Source of the DNA: Ensifer sp. IC4062
GTDB taxonomy: Bacteria; Pseudomonadota; Alphaproteobacteria; Rhizobiales; Rhizobiaceae
Direction of reading: 5' to 3'
NCBI RefSeq assembly: GCF_020193575.1
Contig: NZ_JADYVD010000005.1
Coordinates: 1 to 64,000, forward strand
DNA: 64,000 bases
The translations under genes were made by a program, and so were the position numbers. Below the pieces are notes generated by a model, which was not told the DNA's origin, did no database searches, and saw only the letters and a program-made list of their open reading frames with translations. This document shows, one piece after another, positions 32,864-41,412 of this stretch (positions within the stretch are counted from its first letter, which is position 1; each line of letters begins with the position of its first letter).

Positions 32864-33304
32864 CTATTCCGGACGCAACCCCCGTTGCTTGCGCCCTTCC
32901 CGGGCCTCCGCCTGCGCCCTCGCAAACGCTTGCGGCTCCCAGAGCTGAAAATGATCGCCCCGTCCGACGAAAGTCACGTCGGTCGAGATGCCGGTGAAGT
33001 CGCGAATGAAATCCGTCACCATCAACCGGCCCTCCGGGTCGAGCTTCACAAAGACGCCGCCCCCATGAACGAGGAGCGACATCTGGTTGGCAGCATCCGA
33101 AAATGGATCCTCTGCCGCCATCTGCTTCTCGAACCGGTCCAGAAGCTCCGGTCCACCGACGCTGATCGCCGGGAAGACGAAGTCCTGAAAGCAGTATAAC
33201 TCCCGGACGCCCCCATCCGAAAGCACGGCGCGGAACGCCGAAGGCACGGACACCCGCCCCTTTGCATCGATCCGGTTCGTAGCATGTGACAAGAAGCGGT
33301 TCAT
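32864..33304 (-). CDS. mraZ: Transcriptional regulator MraZ
   Basis: A 146-residue protein with two AbrB-like SpoVT/MraZ repeats ([16 protein letters not shown] in the first; [18 protein letters not shown] in the second). MraZ forms a ring that binds direct repeats in front of its own operon and represses dcw expression. It is the first gene of the cluster; the matching repeats are visible at 33481-33515. Confidence 0.95.
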   Translation of the reverse strand: MNRFLSHATNRIDAKGRVSVPSAFRAVLSDGGVRELYCFQDFVFPAISVGGPELLDRFEKQMAAEDPFSDAANQMSLLVHGGGVFVKLDPEGRLMVTDFIRDFTGISTDVTFVGRGDHFQLWEPQAFARAQAEAREGRKQRGLRPE

Positions 33305-33709
33305 GACGCGAAACGGCCGCCTCCGACTGACGGGCCACGATCATTGGCCCGCGCGAACACCTGCCTGCGCGCGCAAAAGACCCCCGCCGGACACAAGCAT
33401 GTCCGCCTGACCCTTCCGAGGAAGGAACCTTGGAATTTTGCGATGATGGGCCACGACGCGGCCCTTGCGCAGTACCATTATGGGATAACATGGGACCATA
33501 TGGGCGTCAATGGGAGAAGCTCGCAATGAGCCTCGCAGATGATCAAATATTGATAGGTTGTTAAGTTTAACAAAGAGTTACGAGCGGGACCCTAATCCTT
33601 TGGAATCCCGCGCGAAACCGCCTGCGGCAGCACTGGCCGCGGGAAGTTTCGGCTGCTGATTCGTTTGAGCCCCGCTGGAAATGCTGCTGCGAGCCGCAAG
33701 GGGAATAAA
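33305..33709. promoter_or_regulatory. mraZ (dcw) promoter region
   Basis: About 400 bases between mraZ and rnpB with no gene. It holds the MraZ box cluster at 33481-33515. Further upstream is an AT-rich stretch (about 33540-33580) that contains TGTTAA-GT-TTAACA, an inverted repeat at 33559-33572, and a plausible but weak minus-strand promoter (TTGTTA, 17 bases, ATATTT). Confidence 0.55.
33481..33515. promoter_or_regulatory. MraZ-type operator: four TGGGN repeats at 10-bp spacing
   Basis: Four 5-mers TGGGA, TGGGA, TGGGC and TGGGA start exactly at 33481, 33491, 33501 and 33511, each separated by 5 bases. This is the known MraZ recognition pattern (TGGGN repeats with 5-nt spacers), about 180 bases upstream of the mraZ start. 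The repeats read on the strand opposite to mraZ. Confidence 0.85.
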
Positions 33710-34113
33710 AATAGCCAGTTGGCCTGTAAGCCGGGTTCTGTATGGCCCCGCCCCCGAAGGAACGGGACGTGGCAGCCATTCATCTGGGACTGCGCTTGCG
33801 CGCAGCCTCTTGCAACCCACCCGGATGACGCGCCTGGAAACCGGCTGGACGCTCGCGCGCCCGTGTCATCCCTATTCGGTCTTGCTCCCGGTGGGGTTTG
33901 CCGTGCCGTCCATGTTGCCATGTCCGCGGTGGGCTCTTACCCCACCCTTTCACCCTTACTCCGCAAGCGGAGCGGTTTGCTTTCTGTGGCACTTTCCCTG
34001 GGGTCACCCCCGCCGGACGTTATCCGGCACCGTGTTTCCGTGGAGCCCGGACTTTCCTCGCCCCGCGGCCTTTCGGCACTTGCGGGGCGCGGCTGCCCGG
34101 CCAACTGGCAGAG
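33710..34113 (-). ncRNA. rnpB: RNase P RNA (bacterial type A)
   Basis: The catalytic RNA that trims tRNA 5' ends. On the minus strand the 5' end forms helix P1 with GCCAGTTGG (34109-34101), pairing with CCAACTGGC at the 3' end (33722-33714). Conserved cores are readable: GAGGAAAGTCCGGGCTCC near 34060-34043 and ACAGAACCCGGCTTACAGG near 33742-33724. A short T-run follows the 3' end. Exact ends are estimates to within a few bases. It lies upstream of and on the same strand as mraZ. Confidence 0.93.
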
Positions 34114-34182
34114 GGTCATTAACCGACCGAAGCGGCAAGCGCCAGAGAAATCGAATATCTCATCTTCGCTTACGCGGATCGG

Positions 34183-35370
34183 TCAGTGATATGAAACCGC
34201 AAAATCGGTCTCGTATTCAGGGGCATCGAGCTGTCCGTTCAGGACGAGCACGGCACCGAGCCGGCCAATCTCGTCGGAACTCTTGGCGGCCTGTCCGTTG
34301 CCGCCGGTGACGACAGCGAGGCGATCGCTGGCAAAGCCGATATAAGGATAACCGTGCTGCGTGAACGACGTGACGCAAGGCGCAAAATGCGTCGACACAG
34401 GCCGGAAGCCCGGCATCACATCGGCCAGCAAGGCACGCATATGATCGGCCGCCGCCTTGTTGCCGCCAGCGCGAAACCATCCCCTCACCGCCGGTTCGCT
34501 CGCAAGAATCCGGTCGGTCGGGTCGCCGCCAATCTTGATGTAGTGTTTGCCGTCCGCATAGGCAACCGGCGGCAGCAAATAGTAGTTTCGCTCCTGCTCG
34601 GAAGCCGCGCCGATCAGCGACGGCATACCCTCGAAGCCGTCGAGATCCTCGGCGCCAACCTCCGCGAAGAGCACTGTGCGCGCCTTCACGACAAGATCGA
34701 TCGGCCGGGGCAGCAGCGTATTCGAAAGCGAGAAGCCCCCGGCTGCGACGAGGACGCGCCCTGCGCGAACCGTTTGACCGTCGACGGTCGCGACAGTGAC
34801 GTGATCCGAACGCTCATCGACGGAAATCACCTCGGAACGGATGACCCGCGCACCCGATCTTTCGGCAAGGAGCGTCTGTGCCCGCACCAGCGCCCGGGGG
34901 TTGATGTGGCCCGCGCCACGCGCCTCATGGATACCGCCATAGCCTCCCGGAAAACGAAACCAGGGAAAACGCTGAACGAGATCATCGCCAGAAATCAGCG
35001 GCGCTTCGACGCCGAGCCTGTCGCGGGCGCCGCCAACCTTGTCCAAATAGTCGAACTCGCCACCCGGCGCCGGTGCTGCGATCAGGCAACCGACCTCCGT
35101 ATAGAAGTCGATGGCGCTCTCGCCGGCAATCTCCGGATAGCGGTCGATCGAGCGGCGGGCGAGACGAGCCCATACCGGATCTTCGTCGATCGTGCGGGTA
35201 ATGCGCGCATTGTCGTAGTGGCTGGCGAAAACGCCGCCATGGCTGGCCCAGTCTTCCGGCTCGTCGGGGCCGATGAGCGCGACACTTGCACCTGCAACGG
35301 CAAGATGCCGCGCGGCCGCAGCCCCCATCATGCCCTTGCCGACGACGACAAAATCAAAGCTTTCCGACAT
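34183..35370 (-). CDS. FAD-dependent oxidoreductase (sarcosine oxidase/SolA-like)
   Basis: A 395-residue DAO-family flavoprotein. The dinucleotide loop VVGKGMMGAAAARHLA begins at about residue 9, followed by SHGGVFASHYDNARITR, which resembles the FAD region of monomeric sarcosine oxidase and N-methyltryptophan oxidase. The C-terminal part (CVTSFTQHGYPYIGFASDRLAVVTGGNGQAAKSS) includes the second flavin-contact region. It probably oxidises an N-methyl or secondary amine, but the substrate is unknown. Start at 35370 with GGGGAG upstream; it is followed by rnpB on the same strand. Confidence 0.85.
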   Translation of the reverse strand: MSESFDFVVVGKGMMGAAAARHLAVAGASVALIGPDEPEDWASHGGVFASHYDNARITRTIDEDPVWARLARRSIDRYPEIAGESAIDFYTEVGCLIAAPAPGGEFDYLDKVGGARDRLGVEAPLISGDDLVQRFPWFRFPGGYGGIHEARGAGHINPRALVRAQTLLAERSGARVIRSEVISVDERSDHVTVATVDGQTVRAGRVLVAAGGFSLSNTLLPRPIDLVVKARTVLFAEVGAEDLDGFEGMPSLIGAASEQERNYYLLPPVAYADGKHYIKIGGDPTDRILASEPAVRGWFRAGGNKAAADHMRALLADVMPGFRPVSTHFAPCVTSFTQHGYPYIGFASDRLAVVTGGNGQAAKSSDEIGRLGAVLVLNGQLDAPEYETDFAVSYH

Positions 35371-35475
35371 GCCACTCCCCGATCGTTCTCTCCGCCGGGG
35401 ATAACATGCCGCAAAAGCAATGGCACCGAATTCCTCCGGGAATTGACGGTATGCCGGAACGCGGAACCTATCCGG

Positions 35476-35580
35476 CTACTGCATGATTCCTTGAATCGGA
35501 ACCGATCTAAGGACAAATTCATGCAGAAACTCAAAGCTCTGCGGCGACCTGTGCGCGTCTCACTAGACGCTGCGCTGTAG
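35476..35580 (+). repeat. RIME1-like palindromic repeat
   Basis: A 105-base copy of the family: CTACTGCATGATTCC, palindrome with AAGGACAAATTCATGCAG, then AACTCAAAG and a GCGCGTCT/AGACGC(TGCGC) hairpin ending CTGTAG. It lies between the FAD oxidoreductase and a lytic transglycosylase. Confidence 0.8.
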
Positions 35581-35661
35581 GCCTGGGACCAGGGCCGATC
35601 CAACCCAAGCGATGTGTCGGTTCGGGACGAAGCCGCCCCCGCAGCACCGAGATTTCAATGC

Positions 35662-36195
35662 TTAGTTCAGAATGCTCTGAACCTTGCCGCAATAGCGCTT
35701 TGACACCGGATTCATGCGCTTGGCACCGTGGCCGGCATTATATTTCAGAATTGTGCCGCAGGTCGTGCCGTCCGAAAGCTCCTGCGCCTTGGCGAGATAC
35801 ATCATGCCGAACTTGATGTTGGTTTCCGGGTCGTAAAGGCCCTTGGCGGAACCGGAATAGCCCATCAAACGGGCAGTGGCGGGCTTGATCTGCATCAGAC
35901 CGATCTCGCCGGCGCTGCCGCGCGCATTTGGATTGAAGTTGCTTTCGATTTTAACGACGGCGTGGGCGAGGCCGGCGGGGACGCCATATTGCTTGGCGTA
36001 GGACTGGATGAGGATCGTATATTGCGAGCCCGTCGATAGGCTCAGGTCAGGCTTCGGATAACCTGTGGTTCTGGTCACTGGCTGAAGCGAAGAGGTCTTG
36101 ATGGTTTTGTCGACATCCCCTGCATACGACATACCCATCCCGGCGAAGGACATGCCAAAGCATGCCGCCACCGCAGCAACAGACGATATTCTCAT
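35662..36195 (-). CDS. Lytic transglycosylase, SLT domain
   Basis: A 177-residue exported enzyme that cleaves the MurNAc-GlcNAc bond to form 1,6-anhydro ends. A signal peptide covers about residues 1-25, and the SLT (lysozyme-like) domain fills about 60-177 with catalytic Glu84 in KIESNFNP and the GEIGLMQIKPATARLMGY motif. The start at 36195 gives a proper signal peptide; a longer frame does not. Small single-domain form; partner or target not shown by sequence. Confidence 0.9.
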   Translation of the reverse strand: MRISSVAAVAACFGMSFAGMGMSYAGDVDKTIKTSSLQPVTRTTGYPKPDLSLSTGSQYTILIQSYAKQYGVPAGLAHAVVKIESNFNPNARGSAGEIGLMQIKPATARLMGYSGSAKGLYDPETNIKFGMMYLAKAQELSDGTTCGTILKYNAGHGAKRMNPVSKRYCGKVQSILN

Positions 36196-36424
36196 TTTAA
36201 TTTGAAGTCTCCGGTCTGGGGAACCGCTCGCGCCGGCGCACCCCGCCGCCACGACCGAATTTCCCGATCGTTTTTATTGACAAAAGAGCGGCGCGGTCGC
36301 GCTGCATCCCCTGCAGTTGATGCAGGGAAAATGAAGGGGCCATCATGGTAAACATGTGGCAACACAAAAAAATCGTGCAAGAAAGTAGTGAGGGCGCTAA
36401 ATTAGCGCACCCAAAAATCGCCGC

Positions 36425-37189
36425 CTAAACGCTGAGATTTGGAAGTGCGGAGAGCAGGCGGTGAAGCGTGTCGATCGTCGAAACATCGGCGATTCCGTCC
36501 ACTCTCGCCTGACGGAAATGCCGCTGGAATGCGGCCACCGCGCCTTCCGTCTTTTCACAGAAATCGCCTGTTACTTCAATACCATAGCCGTAAAGCGACA
36601 AGAGCGACTGGATCGCCTCGACCGGCTGCCCGCGGTCGCCGCGCTGAAAAAAGCGGCCCCCGCCGATCGGCGTCGGTTCGACCCAGTGACCGACCCCCTT
36701 GGCGTGCAGCAGATGCCAGGGAAATTTTTCTCCCGGATCGACCTTGCGAATCGGTGCCACATCGCTGTGCGCAAGCACCCTTTCAGGGGCGATGGACCAG
36801 CGCTGGCCACAGTCCCGACACAATTCGACGACCGCCTCAATCTGTGCTTCAGGGAAGTCCGGCAGTCCGCCCGGGTGACCGGCATTGGCGATCTCGATGC
36901 CGATCGAACAGGAGTTGATGTCCGTCTCGCCCTTCCAGGAGCTCTTGCCAGCGTGCCAGGCGCGTCGCTCCTCCGCGACGAGTTGGTCGACGCGGCCGTC
37001 CTCATGGACGAAATAGTGGCTGGAGACCTGGCTTTCCTCGCGGCAAAGCCAGTCGAGCGCCGAAGCAGCCGTCTCCATGCCCGTATAGTGTAGCAGGATC
37101 ATATCCGGGTTGCGCCCGTCGGCCCGCTCGCCATAATTAGGGGACGGCACCAGGCGCGCACCGGGAAAATCGCATGTCTTCGCGGTCAT
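36425..37189 (-). CDS. N-acetylmuramoyl-L-alanine amidase, AmpD-like with PG-binding domain
   Basis: A 254-residue zinc amidase. The amidase_2 fold shows His34, His141 and Asp151 as zinc ligands and Glu99 as likely catalytic residue; a peptidoglycan-binding domain (about 180-250, FFQRGDRGQPVEAIQSLLSLYGY) follows. It has no signal peptide, so it probably acts in the cytosol on 1,6-anhydro muropeptides like AmpD, though the added binding domain is more usual for AmiD-type enzymes. It overlaps the TerB/J-domain gene upstream by 4 bases. Confidence 0.9.
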   Translation of the reverse strand: MTAKTCDFPGARLVPSPNYGERADGRNPDMILLHYTGMETAASALDWLCREESQVSSHYFVHEDGRVDQLVAEERRAWHAGKSSWKGETDINSCSIGIEIANAGHPGGLPDFPEAQIEAVVELCRDCGQRWSIAPERVLAHSDVAPIRKVDPGEKFPWHLLHAKGVGHWVEPTPIGGGRFFQRGDRGQPVEAIQSLLSLYGYGIEVTGDFCEKTEGAVAAFQRHFRQARVDGIADVSTIDTLHRLLSALPNLSV

Positions 37190-37893
37190 GCGGCGCGACG
37201 TTCTTTTTCGATCGCCTCATAGGCCGCGTTGAGAGCCGCCATGCGATCGTTGGCGATCGCGTGAAATTCTTCCGGCACGCCCCGTGCCACCAGCATGTCC
37301 GGATGGTTCTCGGACACGAGCACGCGATAACGACTGCGGATCTTGGCGAAATCGTCCTTCGGCGACACGCCCAGCACGTCATAGGGATCGCGGCCCGTGA
37401 GATGGACATGGCGCGCCAGGATGCGCTGGAAATGCTCCTCGTCCATTTTGAAGATCTCCGCGACCCGCATGAGGAAGGCAAGTTCCTTCTCGTGCACGGC
37501 GCCATCCGACTTCGCGATGTGGAAGAGCCCGTCGATGATGTCCTCGAGGATCGGGCAGTTCTTTTCGCAGGAAGAGCACAGCGACGCCATCTTTTCGGCA
37601 TAGGCCTCGTAGCCCGCGACATCCTGACGCGCGAGGTTGTAGAGACGCGCAACGTTCTGCGCCTGATCCGCGGGAAACTTGAAGATATCGCGGAAGGCGG
37701 CAACCTCGGTTTCGCTGACGATGCCGTCGGCCTTCGCCATCTTCGCCGAAAGCGCGATCATGGCGACCGAGAACGCGACCTTGCGCCGCGTTTCCGGATC
37801 CCCTTCAAAGAGGGTCCGAACGGCCTCCACCACGCCTGCGAGCGCATTGCCGGTGGCCGTGACGATTTTCAGCAGGCTGTCCCAGAATGACAT
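37186..37893 (-). CDS. DjlA-like co-chaperone (TerB and J domains)
   Basis: A 235-residue protein with an N-terminal amphipathic or weakly hydrophobic segment, a TerB-like helical domain (about 45-150, AKMAKADGIVSETEVAAF) and a C-terminal J domain (about 170-235, DPYDVLGVSPKDDFAKIRSRYRVL and the essential HPD triad). This is the DjlA order; J domains stimulate DnaK ATPase. Start at 37893 (MSFWDSL) is preferred over a frame reaching 37944. Its stop overlaps the amidase start, so the two are translated together. Confidence 0.88.
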   Translation of the reverse strand: MSFWDSLLKIVTATGNALAGVVEAVRTLFEGDPETRRKVAFSVAMIALSAKMAKADGIVSETEVAAFRDIFKFPADQAQNVARLYNLARQDVAGYEAYAEKMASLCSSCEKNCPILEDIIDGLFHIAKSDGAVHEKELAFLMRVAEIFKMDEEHFQRILARHVHLTGRDPYDVLGVSPKDDFAKIRSRYRVLVSENHPDMLVARGVPEEFHAIANDRMAALNAAYEAIEKERRAA

Positions 37894-38216
37894 ATGTGCG
37901 ATTTTTCCCTGTCCACCATGTAGCATGAGCTGATGTGGTGGCAAATTGCAAGCGGCCGGTCGCCGGAAACGTCACGGTTGACGAATTTGTGATGGACCCT
38001 CAATAAATCATATTGCCGTAAATCACAACCTATTTCGAAGTATATTCGCGTCGAACGATTGGACGTCAGGCGGCCCCGACTTTTGAAGCATCCACAGGCC
38101 TGTCATTTAACTTCCATCGGATTTGCGCTAGACCACGTTGTCCTTGAATGAGCAAGGATCATGAACATGACCGGCTCCGCTGAGCCTTGCCAGTGCCGAA
38201 TCGCCGAGGAGGAACC
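37894..38216. other. Divergent region between DjlA-like gene and pfp
   Basis: 323 bases without a gene, AT-rich in the middle (about 37980-38060). It should carry promoters for both directions. I see no clear operator or conserved promoter pair. Confidence 0.5.
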
Positions 38217-39431
38217 ATGGCCAAGAAGAAAGTCGCAATGCTGACGGCGGGCGGGCTTGCCCCCTGCCTTTCATCCGCTGTCGGCGGCCTGATCGAACGG
38301 TACACGGACATCGCGCCCGACTACGAACTCGTTGCCTACCGTTCCGGCTATCAGGGGCTGCTTCTCGCAGATCGCATCGAGATCACCAAGGACATGCGCG
38401 AGAAAGCGCATATCCTCCATCGCCACGGTGGTTCGCCGATCGGCAACAGTCGCGTTAAGCTCACCAACACAGCCGACTGCGTGAAACGCGGGCTTGTCAA
38501 GGAAGGTGAGAACCCGCTTCGGGTCGCCGCCGAAAGGCTGGCGTCGGACGGTATCACGATCCTACATACGATCGGCGGTGACGACACCAACACGACTGCG
38601 GCCGATCTTGCCGCCTATCTCGGTGCGAACGGCTACGACCTGACGGTAGTCGGCCTGCCGAAGACGGTCGACAACGACGTGGTGCCGATCCGCCAGACGC
38701 TCGGCGCCTGGACGGCGGCCGAATACGGCGCCCGCTTCTTCGACAATGTCAGCAACGAGCAGAGCGCTGCTCCGCGCACGCTCGTCGTCCATGAAGTGAT
38801 GGGCCGCCATTGCGGCTGGCTAACAGCCGCAACCGCGCGCTCCTACATCCAGATGGCCAAAGACAAGGAATATGTCGACGGCTTCATGATGAACAAACAG
38901 TTGAAGAATATCGACGGCCTCTACCTGCCGGAGATGACGTTCGATCTGGAGGCCGAGGCCGAGCGCCTGCGCGAAGTCATGGACCGCGCCGGCTTCGTCA
39001 CCCTGTTCGTCAGCGAAGGCGCCTGCCTCGACGCGATCGTCGCCGAACGCGAGGCGGCGGGCGAGACGGTGAAGCGTGATGCCTTCGGCCACGTAAAGAT
39101 CGACACCATCAACGTCGGCAACTGGTTCTCGAAGCAGTTCGCCGCACTTCTCGGCGCCGAACGCTCAATGGTCCAGAAGTCCGGCTACTACGCCCGCTCC
39201 GCGCCCGCCAATGGCGATGACCTCCGACTGATCCAGAGCATGGTCGACCTTGCGGTCGAAAGCGCGCTCAACAAGGTCTCGGGCGTCACCGGCCACGACG
39301 AGGACCAGGGCGGCAAGCTGCGCACGATCGAGTTCCCGCGCATCAAGGGCGGTAAGCATTTCGACATGTCGACCAAATGGTTCGGTGAGGTCATGGACGT
39401 CGTCGGCCAGAGGTGGCAGACGGCGGACTAA
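38217..39431 (+). CDS. pfp: Pyrophosphate-dependent phosphofructokinase
   Basis: A 404-residue PFK that phosphorylates fructose 6-phosphate, reversibly, with PPi. The loop GGDD at residues 120-123 (where ATP-dependent enzymes have GGDG) and PKTVDND (148-154) mark the PPi type; MGRHCGWL binds substrate. It is likely a cytosolic glycolytic/gluconeogenic enzyme; rhizobia lack or rarely use ATP-PFK. The ATG at 38217 follows GAGGAGG; a longer frame starts at 38187 without such a site. Confidence 0.92.
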   Translation: MAKKKVAMLTAGGLAPCLSSAVGGLIERYTDIAPDYELVAYRSGYQGLLLADRIEITKDMREKAHILHRHGGSPIGNSRVKLTNTADCVKRGLVKEGENPLRVAAERLASDGITILHTIGGDDTNTTAADLAAYLGANGYDLTVVGLPKTVDNDVVPIRQTLGAWTAAEYGARFFDNVSNEQSAAPRTLVVHEVMGRHCGWLTAATARSYIQMAKDKEYVDGFMMNKQLKNIDGLYLPEMTFDLEAEAERLREVMDRAGFVTLFVSEGACLDAIVAEREAAGETVKRDAFGHVKIDTINVGNWFSKQFAALLGAERSMVQKSGYYARSAPANGDDLRLIQSMVDLAVESALNKVSGVTGHDEDQGGKLRTIEFPRIKGGKHFDMSTKWFGEVMDVVGQRWQTAD

Positions 39432-39522
39432 AGAGCGCCCGCAATTTGCAGTTGACGGCTCCGCGCTTGCATGGCTCCCTCCCTATTCTTTCCGGGAAAC
39501 CATCGAAGCGCGGAGCCTTTTC

Positions 39523-40158
39523 ATGTCCTACGAAAACTGGTTTGCCTTTGCCGCCGCCTCGGCGGTGCTGCTCGCCATCCCCGGCCCGACCATTCTCCTC
39601 GTGATCTCCTATTCCCTCGGCCACGGTCGAAAGACTGCCGGCGCGACCGTCGCCGGCGTCGCGCTTGGCGACTTCACCGCCATGAGCGCCTCGATGCTCG
39701 GCCTCGGCGCCCTGCTCGCCACGTCGGCTGCCATCTTCACGGTTTTGAAATGGGTCGGCGCCGTTTACCTCGTCTGGCTCGGCATCAAGCTATGGAAGGC
39801 ACCGGTCGGCGACGAAGGTCAGGATGCCGACGGCACAGCCTCGGCGGAAAGACCGTGGCGTATCTTCTTGCACGCCTATGCGGTCACCGCGCTCAATCCG
39901 AAGAGCATCATCTTCTTCGTCGCCTTCCTGCCTCAGTTCCTCGACTTGTCGAGGCCGCTCGTTGCCCAGATGGCGATTTTCGAGACCACGTTCCTTGTAC
40001 TCGCCACACTCAATGCCGCGCTTTATGCCTTTCTCGCCTCGGCCGCCCGAAACACGATCCGCAAACCGAATATTCGCCGCGTGGTCAACCGCACCGGCGG
40101 CTCGCTGCTAATCGGCGCTGGCCTGCTGACCGCCGGTCTGAAACGGGCTGCGTCGTGA
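39523..40158 (+). CDS. LysE/RhtB-family exporter
   Basis: A 211-residue inner-membrane protein with six helices. The N-terminal SAVLLAIPGPTILLVISYSLGHGRKTA motif and the loop ALNPKSIIFFVAFLPQF are diagnostic for LysE/RhtB amino-acid exporters. The long frame extends back through pfp; the ATG at 39523 fits the family start. It follows pfp by about 90 bases on the same strand. Substrate unknown. Confidence 0.9.
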   Translation: MSYENWFAFAAASAVLLAIPGPTILLVISYSLGHGRKTAGATVAGVALGDFTAMSASMLGLGALLATSAAIFTVLKWVGAVYLVWLGIKLWKAPVGDEGQDADGTASAERPWRIFLHAYAVTALNPKSIIFFVAFLPQFLDLSRPLVAQMAIFETTFLVLATLNAALYAFLASAARNTIRKPNIRRVVNRTGGSLLIGAGLLTAGLKRAAS

Positions 40159-40275
40159 AAGGCGCCCCCGCGCTTGCCGCAACCGACGGCATAGGTTAAT
40201 GGAGATTCAAGCGCAGTGGTTGGCATCCACTGATTTGCAGGGGGCTACGGGGCCCAGAAGCACGAAAGTGACACG

Positions 40276-41301
40276 ATGGCTATATTCCGTATCTCCCTTT
40301 CAAAACAGGCATTTACTGCGGCTGCTCTGGCATCGGTGGCCATTGCCTCGGGGTGCTCCACGGTCGAGCATACGTCTCTCGAAGAACTAACCGCCATACA
40401 GACGGTCACGCCCATCCCGAAGCCCGGAACGGAAATGACGGCCTATGCCCTCCCGACACCGGACGGGGCGGCAACCGTAGCTTCGACAGGTGAGACGACA
40501 CCTGGCGCGACCGCTGCAGCCGCAACGGACGCCGCCGCGGCATCAACGCCAGCCAGCGTGGCCCCCGCCACGGCAATAATGCCGGCGAGCGATGCGACGC
40601 TGGCCTATGCCGCGCCCCAGAGGGTTGCAATTCCCACGGCCAAGCCCGGTCAGCCGTTCGAAGTGGCGATGGCAGCACCAGCCGCGCCAGCACTCCCCTC
40701 GACTGCATCCGCCGAGCTTGCAGAAAAGCCGGCCGGCACCGAGCCCGCGGCCGTGCCCTTTCTCGGGGTCGCCGCCGCCATGGAATCGGATTTCGACACG
40801 GGCGAGCCGGTCGGCCTCGAGACGCTGGTCGCCAAGCGGATGATCGTTCCGACGGCACGACCGAACACCGGCGTGATCGGCACCGCCGTCGGCGCCGTCG
40901 CAAGCGTCATTCCCGACTCGATGAAGTTTTCCAAGACGCCGACCAGTTCGCGCCCCGACCTCGACCGGCTGATCAAATATTACGCCGAGCTGAACGGTAT
41001 TCCGCTGGAGCTCGTGCACCGGGTCGTCAAGCGTGAGAGCAACTACAATCCCCGCGCCTACAGCAAGGGCAACTACGGCCTGATGCAGATCCGCTACAAC
41101 ACCGCCAAGGGGCTCGGTTATGAAGGACCGGCCGAGGGCCTGTTCGACGCGGAAACCAATCTCAAATATGCGACCAAGTACCTGCGCGGCGCCTGGATGG
41201 TGGCCGACAACCAGCATGACGGCGCGGTGAAGCTCTACGCCAGCGGCTACTATTATCACGCCAAACGCAAGGGCCTGCTCGACGCACTCGACATGCGCTA
41301 G
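40276..41301 (+). CDS. Lipoprotein lytic transglycosylase, SLT domain
   Basis: A 341-residue outer-membrane lipoprotein candidate. A type II signal ends with Cys27 (IASGC). A long Ala/Pro/Thr-rich, low-complexity linker (about 50-220) leads to the C-terminal SLT domain (about 228-341), with catalytic Glu254 (KRESNYNP) and GLMQIRYNTAKGLGY. This layout suggests an enzyme held on the outer membrane that reaches the sacculus through a flexible arm. The stop codon lies inside a palindromic repeat (41299-41350). Confidence 0.9.
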   Translation: MAIFRISLSKQAFTAAALASVAIASGCSTVEHTSLEELTAIQTVTPIPKPGTEMTAYALPTPDGAATVASTGETTPGATAAAATDAAAASTPASVAPATAIMPASDATLAYAAPQRVAIPTAKPGQPFEVAMAAPAAPALPSTASAELAEKPAGTEPAAVPFLGVAAAMESDFDTGEPVGLETLVAKRMIVPTARPNTGVIGTAVGAVASVIPDSMKFSKTPTSSRPDLDRLIKYYAELNGIPLELVHRVVKRESNYNPRAYSKGNYGLMQIRYNTAKGLGYEGPAEGLFDAETNLKYATKYLRGAWMVADNQHDGAVKLYASGYYYHAKRKGLLDALDMR

Positions 41302-41350
41302 AGCCGGATGAGCAAAAGTGTGTGCGGTTTTCCGCCCGCATCCCCCTCTA
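41299..41350. repeat. Palindromic intergenic repeat overlapping a stop codon
   Basis: TAGAG (41299-41303) pairs with CTCTA (41346-41350), GGATG with CATCC and GCGG with CCGC around a TTTT loop. The element resembles a common rhizobial repeat (CGGATGAGCAAAAGTGTG / GCGGTTTTCCGCCCGCATCC). Its first three bases are the stop codon of the lytic transglycosylase, and it may end transcription there. Confidence 0.6.
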
Positions 41351-41412
41351 ACTGAAATGATCTAAGCGCCGCGCGTCGTCCGACAACAGCGTGGAACTGA
41401 TATCCGAGGCGC

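Noticed and set aside
32850-33491. N-terminal extension of RsmH through mraZ
   Set aside because: The extension lies out of frame over mraZ; the ATG at 32849 has its own ribosome binding site and gives the normal RsmH length.
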